Of a DNA stretch of 64,000 bases, positions 17,231 through 24,599 are shown piece by piece. Within the stretch, counting starts at the first letter, position 1, and each line of letters begins with the position of its first letter. A model generated the notes under the pieces. That model was given only the letters and a program-made list of their open reading frames with translations, was not told the origin of the DNA and did not search any database. Source of the DNA: Leifsonia sp. AK011 (lineage in GTDB: Bacteria > Actinomycetota > Actinomycetes > Actinomycetales > Microbacteriaceae); NCBI RefSeq assembly GCF_013410945.1, contig NZ_JACCCH010000001.1, positions 1,612,001 through 1,676,000 on the forward strand, in the 5' to 3' direction. A program made the position numbers and the translations under genes.

Positions 17231-17325
17231 GTAGCCGCGGCGAAGCCCGGCGTCATCGAAACCTCACGTCCGGGGTTGCTCGGATGTGAGGTTTCGAGAC
17301 GGCCACTTCGTGGCCTCCTCAACCC
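17224..17325. repeat. REP-like inverted repeat pair between convergent genes
   Basis: Two imperfect copies of a roughly 36- to 40-base unit face each other. The left starts GGGTTGAG and ends ATCGAAACC. The right starts GGTTTCGAGAC and ends CTCAACCC, which is its reverse complement in form. The inner ends pair perfectly (GAAACCTCAC at 17258-17267 with GTGAGGTTTC at 17286-17295). The right unit holds a small hairpin GGCCAC-TTC-GTGGCC. The TGA stop of aspA (17228-17230) and the TGA of the opposing gene (17319-17321, minus strand) both come from the GGGTTGAG ends. It may also act as a bidirectional terminator. Confidence 0.65.
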
Positions 17326-18728
17326 GCGGGTTCGAACCCCTGCGCGCGAAGGATGAGGTTCTTGATCGACGTGGCCGGGACCGTGTCGCCCTCGCCCGCG
17401 AGGAAGGTCGGATCCGACGACAGGATGATCGGCGTATCCGCCGGGCCGCTGGGGAGGCGCCCGTGGGTGCCCTTCACGATCGACGGGTCGAGGGAGATCG
17501 CGTTCATCGCGTAGCGCAGGCCGACCGCCTTCTTCGCGAGGTTCGCCGCCGCCTTGACCTTCACGAGCGGGTCTGACGGGTTGAAGAACAGCTCAGCAGG
17601 GTCATAGCCGGGCTTGCGGTGGATGTCGACACCACGCGCGTACTCTGGCGCCTTGTCGTCGTCCAGCCAGAAGTAGTAGGTGAACCAGGCGCCGGGCTTC
17701 GCAACCGCGACGAGCTCGCCGGAGCGCTCGTGGTCGAGACCGTACTTCGCCTGCTGCGAGCGGTCGAGCACCTCGTCAACCCCGTCGAGGCCCTCGAGGA
17801 TCGCGCGAACCGCTGGGATGTCCTCGGGGTTGTCGACGTAGACGTGGGCGATCTGGTGGTCGGCGACGGCGAAGGCGCGCGACGTCCACGGGTCGAGCTG
17901 CTCGAGACCCTGCTGCACGTAGACCTCGAGGAGGCCCGCGCGGCGGAGGGCGCGGTTGATGTCGATGGGCTTGTCCGCTGCGGCGAGTCCGTACTCGGCG
18001 AGCGCGACGACGGTGACGCCCTGGGCCTCGGCCTGGTCGAGGAGCGGGGCGAGCGCGGCATCCAGCTCGGCGGCGGCCGCGGCGGCCTCGGGGCCCTCGG
18101 GGTCGAAGCGCTGGAGGTCGTAGTCGAGGTGGGGGAGGTAGGTCATGGTGAGCTCGGGAACCTTGCCGCCGGTGCCCCCGCCCTCGAGGATGTAGCGGGT
18201 CGAGTCGATGAGCCACTGCGACGACTTGATCGTGGCCGTCGGTCCCCAGTACTGGAAGAGCGGGAACACACCGAAACGCTTCTCGAGGTCATCGTGCAGG
18301 GCGGGCGGACGCACGTAGTCGTCCGCGGACTTGCGGCCGTCCGCGTGGTAGATCGGACGCGGGGTGACCGTGACATCCGTCGTCGCGCCCATCGCGTACC
18401 ACCAGCCGAGGTTGGCTGCGGTGTAGTCGGGCTGGCTGCGGCGTGCCGTCTCCCAGACCTTCTCGCCGTGCACGAGCTTGTTGTGCTGGCGCCACAGGTA
18501 GATGTCGCCGAGCCCCTTGAAGTACCAGCCGTTGCCGACGATGCCGTGCTCTGACGGCATGGTGCCGGTCAGGATGGTCGACTGCACCGAGCAGGTGACC
18601 GCAGGCAGCACTGTGCCGAGGCTTGCCTGTGCACCTTTGCTCGCGAGGGCCGACAGTCGCGGCATGTTCTTCAGGATCGGAGCGGTCAGCCCCACAATGT
18701 CGAGAAGCAGGATCGGGCGAGTGGTCAT
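17319..18728 (-). CDS. eboF: Alkaline phosphatase superfamily protein, EboF-type
   Basis: The 469-residue protein of the nucleotide pyrophosphatase/phosphodiesterase branch has RPILLLDIVGLT (first metal-binding Asp), AVTCSVQSTILTGTMPSEHG (nucleophile region with conserved Thr/Ser), YLPHLDYDLQRFDP and ALAEYGLA, then AVADHQIAHV (later metal ligands). It lacks a signal peptide and is probably cytoplasmic. In ebo clusters the last gene encodes such an enzyme, thought to act on a phosphorylated intermediate or product. Its ATG overlaps the EboE stop as ATGA, so translation is coupled. It is the last gene of the seven-gene operon and ends inside the REP-like element. Confidence 0.75.
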   Translation of the reverse strand: MTTRPILLLDIVGLTAPILKNMPRLSALASKGAQASLGTVLPAVTCSVQSTILTGTMPSEHGIVGNGWYFKGLGDIYLWRQHNKLVHGEKVWETARRSQPDYTAANLGWWYAMGATTDVTVTPRPIYHADGRKSADDYVRPPALHDDLEKRFGVFPLFQYWGPTATIKSSQWLIDSTRYILEGGGTGGKVPELTMTYLPHLDYDLQRFDPEGPEAAAAAAELDAALAPLLDQAEAQGVTVVALAEYGLAAADKPIDINRALRRAGLLEVYVQQGLEQLDPWTSRAFAVADHQIAHVYVDNPEDIPAVRAILEGLDGVDEVLDRSQQAKYGLDHERSGELVAVAKPGAWFTYYFWLDDDKAPEYARGVDIHRKPGYDPAELFFNPSDPLVKVKAAANLAKKAVGLRYAMNAISLDPSIVKGTHGRLPSGPADTPIILSSDPTFLAGEGDTVPATSIKNLILRAQGFEPAG

Positions 18729-19846
18729 TCTGTTCGGGTTCCCATCAGTTCGCGCTGTGCCCAGAGGAGTTCGCTCGCGATACCCGCGGCGAGGTCGGCG
18801 GGCGGTTCGGGCAGGACGGCCCAGGTGTAGGTCTCCACGTCCACGTGCACATCGTGCTCCGGACGCGCGCTGACGACGGTGTCTACGGCCGCGAGGAGCA
18901 CATCCGTGGTGGCCGTCAGGGGTGCATCCGGAACCATGTGCAGGGGCACGTGGAAGTGCACGCGCCACGGGCCCTCGGCGGGCAGCGTCGCGAGGGCCTC
19001 GTCGAGGTCGTCCACGCGGAGGATCTGGTCGCCCTGGTTCTCGCGCACCTGGTGCACATAGCGCGGTTCCGCGAAGACGGAGATCGCCTCGCGTGACGCG
19101 GGGTCGGCGGGTGTGAGCACCTCCAGGGCTGCGGAGGCCTGGATCTTCACGACCTTGAGTCCGGCGTCGTGGATCGACTGGACCGCGGCCACGGGGTCGG
19201 CGAAGGAGACGGCGAGGTGGCAGGTGTCGAGGCACACACCGACGAACTCCGGGTCGATGACGTCCTTGCGTGCCGAGAGCCACTCCACGATGTCGGCGAC
19301 GTTGTCGAGGATGCAGCCGGGCTCCGGTTCGATACCGATGCGGATGATGTGGCCGGTGGTGTCGTGGATCTGGCGAAGTGCTGCAACGAGCGTCGCGAAG
19401 GCCTCGGTGGCCGCGGCATCCTGCTCGGGGCCCCAGCCGGTGCGCCAGCCGAGCGGGAGTGTGGAGATGCTGCCCTCGGCTCGTGGCGGCAGGAGGGCGG
19501 CGAGCGCGCGTGCCGTGTCGATCGTGTACTCGAGGCGACGCGGGTCGGTCCAGTCCGGCACGTAGACGTCGAGCTTCACGACATCGGCGTGGAACGCCGC
19601 GTAGGGGAAGGCGTTGAGGGTGCGCACCTCGAGGCCCTGCTCGTCGAGCACGGCCCGGAGGCGATCGCGGGATGACTCGTCGGTGGCGAGCTGGTGCGCG
19701 AGGTCTGCTGGCAGCCAGAGGCCCACGCCGAGCACGTCGAAGCCGGCAGCCTCCCTGGCTGGCCCGGCGTACTCACGCAGCTGCGCGATGACACCGTCGA
19801 GGTCCTCTGCCGGATGCACGTTCGTGCAGTACGACAGGTGCATCAT
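18725..19846 (-). CDS. eboE: Metabolite traffic protein EboE (TIM barrel)
   Basis: The 373-residue xylose-isomerase-like TIM-barrel protein opens HLSYCTNVHPAEDLDGVIAQ, the typical start of EboE proteins. Likely metal-site segments are IGIEPEPGC (Glu), CLDTCHLAVSF (Asp, His), KIQASAALE and HFHVPLH. In cyanobacteria the ebo genes are needed for precursor movement to the periplasm in scytonemin synthesis, but the reaction of EboE is not known. It overlaps its upstream neighbour and the downstream gene by 4 bases each. Confidence 0.8.
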   Translation of the reverse strand: MMHLSYCTNVHPAEDLDGVIAQLREYAGPAREAAGFDVLGVGLWLPADLAHQLATDESSRDRLRAVLDEQGLEVRTLNAFPYAAFHADVVKLDVYVPDWTDPRRLEYTIDTARALAALLPPRAEGSISTLPLGWRTGWGPEQDAAATEAFATLVAALRQIHDTTGHIIRIGIEPEPGCILDNVADIVEWLSARKDVIDPEFVGVCLDTCHLAVSFADPVAAVQSIHDAGLKVVKIQASAALEVLTPADPASREAISVFAEPRYVHQVRENQGDQILRVDDLDEALATLPAEGPWRVHFHVPLHMVPDAPLTATTDVLLAAVDTVVSARPEHDVHVDVETYTWAVLPEPPADLAAGIASELLWAQRELMGTRTE

Positions 19847-20736
19847 GCCTGGACCGCATCCGGCGCGGTGGCCGGGGCTCCGCGCTGCACGGAGTTGCCC
19901 TCAAAGAGCGGCGGAGCGAGGAGCGCCTCGAAACCGGGGAGGGGCGTGACATCCACGCGGCCGCTCTGGTTGTAGAAGTCGATAGGGTTCTGCCACATCA
20001 CGCGGTCGACGTCGGCCTCGGTGAAGCCGGACTCGAGCATGAGCTTCGCGGTCTTGAGCGTTTTGAGCACGTCGGAGCGTCCCCAGTCGGCCGCCGAGTT
20101 GATGAGAACTCGGTCGGTGCCGATGCGCTGGAGGATGGCGACCATACGCTGCTCGTCCATCTTGGTGTCCGGGTAGATCGAGAAGCCCATCCAGCAGCCG
20201 CTGTCGGCCACGAGGTCAACGGTGAGTTCGTTGAGGTGGTCGACGACGACAAGCTCCGGTGCGACGCCGGAGGCGGCCACGACGTCGAGGGTGCGCTGCG
20301 TGCCCGAGAGCTTGTCGCGGTGCGGGGTGTGCACGAGCACCGGGAGTTCGTACTCGAGCGCGAGCGCCATGTGCTCCTCGAAGACCTGCTGCTCCTCGAC
20401 GGTCATCGAGTCGTAGCCGGTCTCGCCGATCGCCACGACGGACTCGCGCACCAGGAACCGGGGGAGCTCTGCCATGACCTCGCGGCAGCGCGGGTCATTC
20501 GCCTCCTTGGGGTTGAGGCCGACCGTCGCATGGTGTCGGATGCCGAACTGCGACGCGCGGAACCGCTCCCACCCCGTGATGAGGTCGAAGTAGTCGACGA
20601 ACGAGCCGACGCTCGTGCGCGGCTGCCCGAGCCAGAAGGCCGGCTCGACGACGGCACGCACACCCGCGGCGTACATGGCTTCGTAGTCGTCCGTCGTGCG
20701 GGCGGACATGTGGATGTGGGGGTCGAAGATGCGCAT
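19843..20736 (-). CDS. eboB: TatD family hydrolase, EboB-type
   Basis: The 297-residue metal-dependent amidohydrolase begins MRIFDPHIHMSAR with the HxH metal motif. Further ligands are IGETGYD (Glu), LVHTPHRD (His), VVDHLNE (His) and INSAADWGRSD (Asp). TatD proteins are usually nucleases, but in ebo clusters this subfamily is suspected to act on a small molecule. The ATG lies 4 bases after the EboA stop (TAG-CGCG-ATG). A longer upstream open frame is only the shadow of eboA. It is a member of the coupled operon. Confidence 0.8.
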   Translation of the reverse strand: MRIFDPHIHMSARTTDDYEAMYAAGVRAVVEPAFWLGQPRTSVGSFVDYFDLITGWERFRASQFGIRHHATVGLNPKEANDPRCREVMAELPRFLVRESVVAIGETGYDSMTVEEQQVFEEHMALALEYELPVLVHTPHRDKLSGTQRTLDVVAASGVAPELVVVDHLNELTVDLVADSGCWMGFSIYPDTKMDEQRMVAILQRIGTDRVLINSAADWGRSDVLKTLKTAKLMLESGFTEADVDRVMWQNPIDFYNQSGRVDVTPLPGFEALLAPPLFEGNSVQRGAPATAPDAVQA

Positions 20737-20740
20737 CGCG

Positions 20741-21358
20741 CTATCCCTTCGCGATCGGCTCGGCGAGAGTGCTGAGGTCTGTGGTGATGACGCGGCCAGC
20801 CGAGCTGCGCTCGCGCACGAGGTCGCGGGCCATGCGCTCGAGTTCGGCGTCGCGCCGCTCGTCGAGCTGAGCCACGGCCGTGAACGGCACGTCCATGAAG
20901 ACGAGCTTGATGACGCCCTGGCGCCAGGTGTCCTGGTCGAGGTGCGCACCGGCGAAAGCGCCCATGCCGGATGCCACGAGCCTGGGGTCGTTCGCGCGGA
21001 AGGCATCGTGCACCAGGGCAACACCCGCGGCCACGGCCTCCTCGGGCAGTGCACCACGCTCGGTGAGCAGGTTGAGGCCGCGCAGGATCCCGCGCTTCAC
21101 CTCGTTGTCACCCTGGTCGTAGAGCGTCGTGACGGAGGTCGCAAAGTCCTGCGGCGACTGCGCCTCGGCCAGCACGGTGATGAGCTCGGCGCGCGCGGCA
21201 TCCGCTGTTGTGCCGAGCACCTGGCCGTTCGGGTCGGACGCCTCGTCCACGAGGTCGCGGCCAACACCGAGTCCGGCCTGCGCAAGCCACCGCAGCGCTG
21301 CTGTCGGCTTCTCGCGCACGGCGTCGCGCGCTGTCGCCATCCAGTCCTCTGCTGTCAT
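20741..21358 (-). CDS. eboA: EboA domain protein
   Basis: The 205-residue, mainly helical protein opens MTAEDWMATARDAVREKPTAALRW and contains GNLLTERG-like text (GLNLLTERGALP), a run that continues with FRANDPRLVASGMGAFAGAHLDQDTWRQGVIKLVFMDVPF. This matches the EboA domain, a marker of ebo clusters. EboA proteins resemble no characterised enzyme and the function is unknown. The ATG overlaps the preceding stop (ATGA at 21355-21358). There is no signal peptide or membrane segment. Confidence 0.78.
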   Translation of the reverse strand: MTAEDWMATARDAVREKPTAALRWLAQAGLGVGRDLVDEASDPNGQVLGTTADAARAELITVLAEAQSPQDFATSVTTLYDQGDNEVKRGILRGLNLLTERGALPEEAVAAGVALVHDAFRANDPRLVASGMGAFAGAHLDQDTWRQGVIKLVFMDVPFTAVAQLDERRDAELERMARDLVRERSSAGRVITTDLSTLAEPIAKG

Positions 21359-22239
21359 CGTGCACTCCTCACAACGTCGTGGGTGATGGTGTCGAGAGCC
21401 TGTCGCATCCTCGCGATGCTCTCCTTGGCCAGTCGTGGTGCAGCATGCGAGTCCCGGGGGAGTTCGATTGCCGCTACTCCTGTGTACCCGATCTCGCTGA
21501 GGGTACGAAACGCGAGGTCGATATCGAGTTGTCCGGTGCCGAGTTCGAGGTGCTCGTGGACACCGGGCATCATGTCGTCGACCTGCACGTTGACGAGCAG
21601 GTCGCCTGCCTGGTGCAGTGCCTCGACGACGCCCCCCGGTTCGACGGCGACGCAGTGACCGAGGTCCACGGTGATCCCGAGTGCCTCGGGGTTGCCGAGC
21701 TCGGAGCGCAGCGCGAGCGAGTCGCTGACCGTCTCGACGCGCATCCCCGGTTCCGGCTCGAAGCCCAGTCGCACGCCACGGACGCTCGCGAGAGCGACGA
21801 CGTCTGCCGTGCGATCGACGAGCAGTCGCCAGGCTTCGGCGTCTGACATCCCCTCCGGCGTGACCCCGGACCACATCGAGACGCAGTCGGCTCCCAGGAC
21901 TCCCGCGATCTCGATCGCGCGGGCGAGGAAGGTCATGCGTCGAGCCGCATCGACGTCCACGAGTGTCGGCCGGTGCTTCACATGCTTGTCGAGAAGGTAC
22001 CGGGCCCCGGTCTCGACGACCACTCGCATGCCCCGGGTTGTGAGATCGTCACGCAGCGTTCGGGCACGTGCCTCCCAGTCGTCGCCGAAGGGATCGAAGT
22101 GGGGATGCCCGAGAGTGAGGGCGACGGCACCGTAGCCGTAGCCCGACAGCACGTCGAGGGTGTCGGAGAGGGTGTGGTCGGTGAAACCGTTCGTGCCGTA
22201 GCCGAGGACGGGAACGGGGGGAGTGTCGGGGGCGATCAC
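21355..22239 (-). CDS. Sugar phosphate isomerase/epimerase-like TIM barrel
   Basis: The 294-residue protein of the xylose-isomerase-like superfamily (AP endonuclease 2 fold) has LGYGTNGFTDHT at the start, VSMWSGVTPEG, LGFEPEPGMRVE (Glu), ITVDLGHCVA (Asp, His), VQVDDMMPGVHEHLELGTGQLD (metal site) and AIELPRDSH. It is a second member of this fold in the operon beside EboE and has no counterpart in the six-gene ebo cluster. It may isomerise or dehydrate a cyclitol. GTG start, overlapping the UbiA stop as GTGA. Confidence 0.75.
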   Translation of the reverse strand: MIAPDTPPVPVLGYGTNGFTDHTLSDTLDVLSGYGYGAVALTLGHPHFDPFGDDWEARARTLRDDLTTRGMRVVVETGARYLLDKHVKHRPTLVDVDAARRMTFLARAIEIAGVLGADCVSMWSGVTPEGMSDAEAWRLLVDRTADVVALASVRGVRLGFEPEPGMRVETVSDSLALRSELGNPEALGITVDLGHCVAVEPGGVVEALHQAGDLLVNVQVDDMMPGVHEHLELGTGQLDIDLAFRTLSEIGYTGVAAIELPRDSHAAPRLAKESIARMRQALDTITHDVVRSAR

Positions 22240-23144
22240 GTGATCGAGCCCCCCTCCTGACCCCGCTGCGCCGACCGCGCCTTGGCGGCGCGGGACTTGA
22301 GGGTGATGTCGAGTCCGATGAGCGCGATGGAGGCAACCAGATTCCCGGCTCGCGCGGCGAGGCCGGCCTGCAGCGGGATCATGCCCATGATGCCCGCGCG
22401 CGTGGCCGTGCGGATGGTCCCGGCCGTGGGGTCGAGGACGGCCTCCGACTGCGGCACGCCGACGGTCACACCGAAGCGCGCCGTCGCGAGGGCGCCCGCA
22501 GTGCGTCCGAGCGAGGCATCGACGCCGGCCGCGGCGGGTGCTGGCACGGCGACAGTGGCGGCGGCGACACCGGCGGTCGCGGCGACGGACCCTGCCACGG
22601 CGCGACTGGTGGATCCGTGGACCTCACCCCGTGAGAGCACGGTGACGTTGGCGGTGTGCGCGGCCACGATGGCGGCGGCGGGCGCTGCGGCGAGCATCCG
22701 GTCTGAGCCAGCGCCCATGAGCACGTCGAGGCCGCGGCAGGCCGCCATGACGGCGGGACCGAACGGCCCCTCCTTGGCGACGAGGTTGTACGTGGCGATC
22801 GCGGCGGCGAGCGGCACGGCGAGGGCGACGGATCGGCGACCTCCGAAGATGCCGGCGGCCGCGATCCCTCCCGCAGCGAGCGCGGCTGCCGTGATGCCGG
22901 CGGCACGCCGCGAGATACGGCCGGAGGGGATCGGCCGCTCCGGACGCTCGATCGCGTCGAGGTCGGCATCGGCAAGATCGTTGAGCGCCATGCCCGACCA
23001 GTAGAGCAGTGCGGAAGCGATGGGGATGCCGAGCGCGCGACCGTGCAGTGGACGACCAGCCCAGCTGGCGCCCACGACGGCATCACCGAGAACGGAGAAC
23101 GCCGCGGGGGCGCGCACGAGTTCCCGGTAGTCGCGCAGGGGCAT
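22236..23144 (-). CDS. eboC: UbiA family prenyltransferase, EboC-type
   Basis: The 302-residue integral membrane enzyme should transfer a polyprenyl group to an acceptor. The first Asp-rich motif NDLADADLD is at residues 55-63, followed by ERPERPIPSGRIS, the usual UbiA pattern. The second conserved region is YNLVAKEGPFGPAVMAACRGLDVLMG. Several Ala-rich hydrophobic segments follow. It belongs with the UbiA-like proteins called EboC in ebo clusters and with the SCO3242-type prenyltransferases of Streptomyces, as far as I recall that family. The start overlaps the preceding stop as TAATG. A polyprenyl diphosphate synthase is encoded divergently about 1.5 kb away. Confidence 0.78.
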   Translation of the reverse strand: MPLRDYRELVRAPAAFSVLGDAVVGASWAGRPLHGRALGIPIASALLYWSGMALNDLADADLDAIERPERPIPSGRISRRAAGITAAALAAGGIAAAGIFGGRRSVALAVPLAAAIATYNLVAKEGPFGPAVMAACRGLDVLMGAGSDRMLAAAPAAAIVAAHTANVTVLSRGEVHGSTSRAVAGSVAATAGVAAATVAVPAPAAAGVDASLGRTAGALATARFGVTVGVPQSEAVLDPTAGTIRTATRAGIMGMIPLQAGLAARAGNLVASIALIGLDITLKSRAAKARSAQRGQEGGSIT

Positions 23145-24322
23145 TACGGGGTACCGACGGGCAGGCGCGTCGCTACGTGCTGAGCCCACTCCGTGAGCAC
23201 CTTCGACTGCTCGGCGAAGGCGTGGATGTCGCTGCCCCACGGGTCCTTGAAGAAGCAGCCGAGCGCCGCCATCGGGCCCGACTCGCCACTGGCCTGGGCG
23301 AGCGAGAGCAGGCGCGCGAGATCGATCACGAGCGGTGCCGCGAGCATCGAGTCGTAGGCGCTCCACGTGGTCTGCAGGATGACGCGGCTGCCGAGGAAGC
23401 CCTCTGCACTCACGTGGTCCCACGCGGTCTTGATGTCGCCGAGGTCCGGCACGTTGTCGATATGCAGCGGGGCGACCACGTCGTTGCCGAGGAGGGCGTG
23501 CAGGCCGCGGTTCTTGGACGCGAGCTTCGAGCGCACGGCCTCAGGGTCGGCGAGCGTGGAACCGTCGCCGCCACCGAGGAGGTTGGTACCGGCCCACGAG
23601 CGCACCTTCATGCCGCGCGACGTGAACATGGGGGCGAGCACCGTGCGCAGGAGGGTCTCGCCGGTCTTGCCATCCTGGCCGGCGAAGGGGATGCCGGCGT
23701 CCGTCGCCCACTGCCAGAGAACGGGCAGGTTGAGGGAGGTCGAGGGGGTGAAGCAGGCGTAAGCAGCACCGGCGCTGACGGCCGCGAGGGCACCGATCGA
23801 GCTCGGGGGGAGGACGTTCTCACCTGGGGTCGCGAGCGACGCCTCGAGGAGCGCGCGATCCTCGAACTCGCTGCGGTAGGCGGGGAGCGGCTCGGTCGAG
23901 GAGACATCGATCACGACGACGCGCGCGAGGTCGAACTTCGCCTGGAAGTCGAGGATGTCCTGGGCGCGCTTCTCGATCTCGCCCTGCTGGGTGGGCGCGG
24001 TGGGCACGGGAAGGATGTTGGGGTCGAATGCCGTGAGCCCGTCCGAGACCGCGGCGACGAGAGCGCCATCGATCATGCCAGCGGTGCTCAGCGCGAGGGC
24101 CTTCTCCGCGAGGGGAGTCGTGCCGACGTCGTGGCCGCCGATGACGATGTCACCGAACTCGGCGAGCGGCACGCCGACGAAGTCCTCGCTCGCAGTGGTG
24201 AGGCCAACGGGCCCCGCCAGATTGCGACTCAGGGCGACGATTCCCACCGCCGCTGTGGTGGCAACGCTTCCGCGTCCACCGACGAGCCACAGGCCCGTTC
24301 CCTTGCCAGAAACACCATTCAT
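23144..24322 (-). CDS. Inositol-3-phosphate synthase-like NAD-dependent cyclase
   Basis: The 392-residue protein has the Rossmann start WLVGGRGSVATTAAVGI and the conserved MIPS segments FTPSTSLNLP, PFAGQDGKTGETLLRT (the GxDxKSG-like active site), WAGTNLLGGGDG and WDHVSAEGFLG. Classical MIPS cyclises glucose 6-phosphate to myo-inositol 1-phosphate (also numbered 3-phosphate). This is a divergent member whose product is not certain. It is first in the seven-gene operon, in the place where a sugar-phosphate cyclase (EboD) would be expected. ATG at 24322, with GGAG about ten bases upstream and a strong promoter behind it. Confidence 0.8.
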   Translation of the reverse strand: MNGVSGKGTGLWLVGGRGSVATTAAVGIVALSRNLAGPVGLTTASEDFVGVPLAEFGDIVIGGHDVGTTPLAEKALALSTAGMIDGALVAAVSDGLTAFDPNILPVPTAPTQQGEIEKRAQDILDFQAKFDLARVVVIDVSSTEPLPAYRSEFEDRALLEASLATPGENVLPPSSIGALAAVSAGAAYACFTPSTSLNLPVLWQWATDAGIPFAGQDGKTGETLLRTVLAPMFTSRGMKVRSWAGTNLLGGGDGSTLADPEAVRSKLASKNRGLHALLGNDVVAPLHIDNVPDLGDIKTAWDHVSAEGFLGSRVILQTTWSAYDSMLAAPLVIDLARLLSLAQASGESGPMAALGCFFKDPWGSDIHAFAEQSKVLTEWAQHVATRLPVGTP

Positions 24323-24385
24323 CGTCGAACTGCTCCATCCTCGGTGTCCGCCATCGCACACATCCCGATCTCGTCGGTGCTCCCG

Positions 24386-24414
24386 ACCGTAGGCGATAAT
24401 TTACCGGACGTCAA
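24386..24414 (-). promoter_or_regulatory. Sigma-70-type promoter of the ebo-like operon
   Basis: Read on the minus strand, TTGACG (24409-24414) is followed by a 17-base spacer and TACGGT (24386-24391), the best match to a housekeeping promoter in the window. Transcription would start near 24379, about 57 bases before the ATG. The surrounding region, about 24395-24520, is unusually AT-rich for this genome. Confidence 0.65.
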
Positions 24415-24599
24415 AACAAAACATCCCTCGCGCCTTGACGCCCGCTCATTTAGCTGCCATAGGGCTGGTAGACACGTCGTGTCACTTGCGAAATCGGCAA
24501 TTTCTGCTACTCCCAAACAAATGAACACCGGATGACATACTGGACCGGACGGCGGGCTCACACAGGGGTGAGCGGTCGAGCGTTCAGAGGAGATCGCAC

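Noticed and set aside
23009-24535. A 508-codon plus-strand frame opposite the inositol-phosphate-synthase-like gene
   Set aside because: Composition of a high-GC shadow frame; it covers the strong promoter of the real operon.
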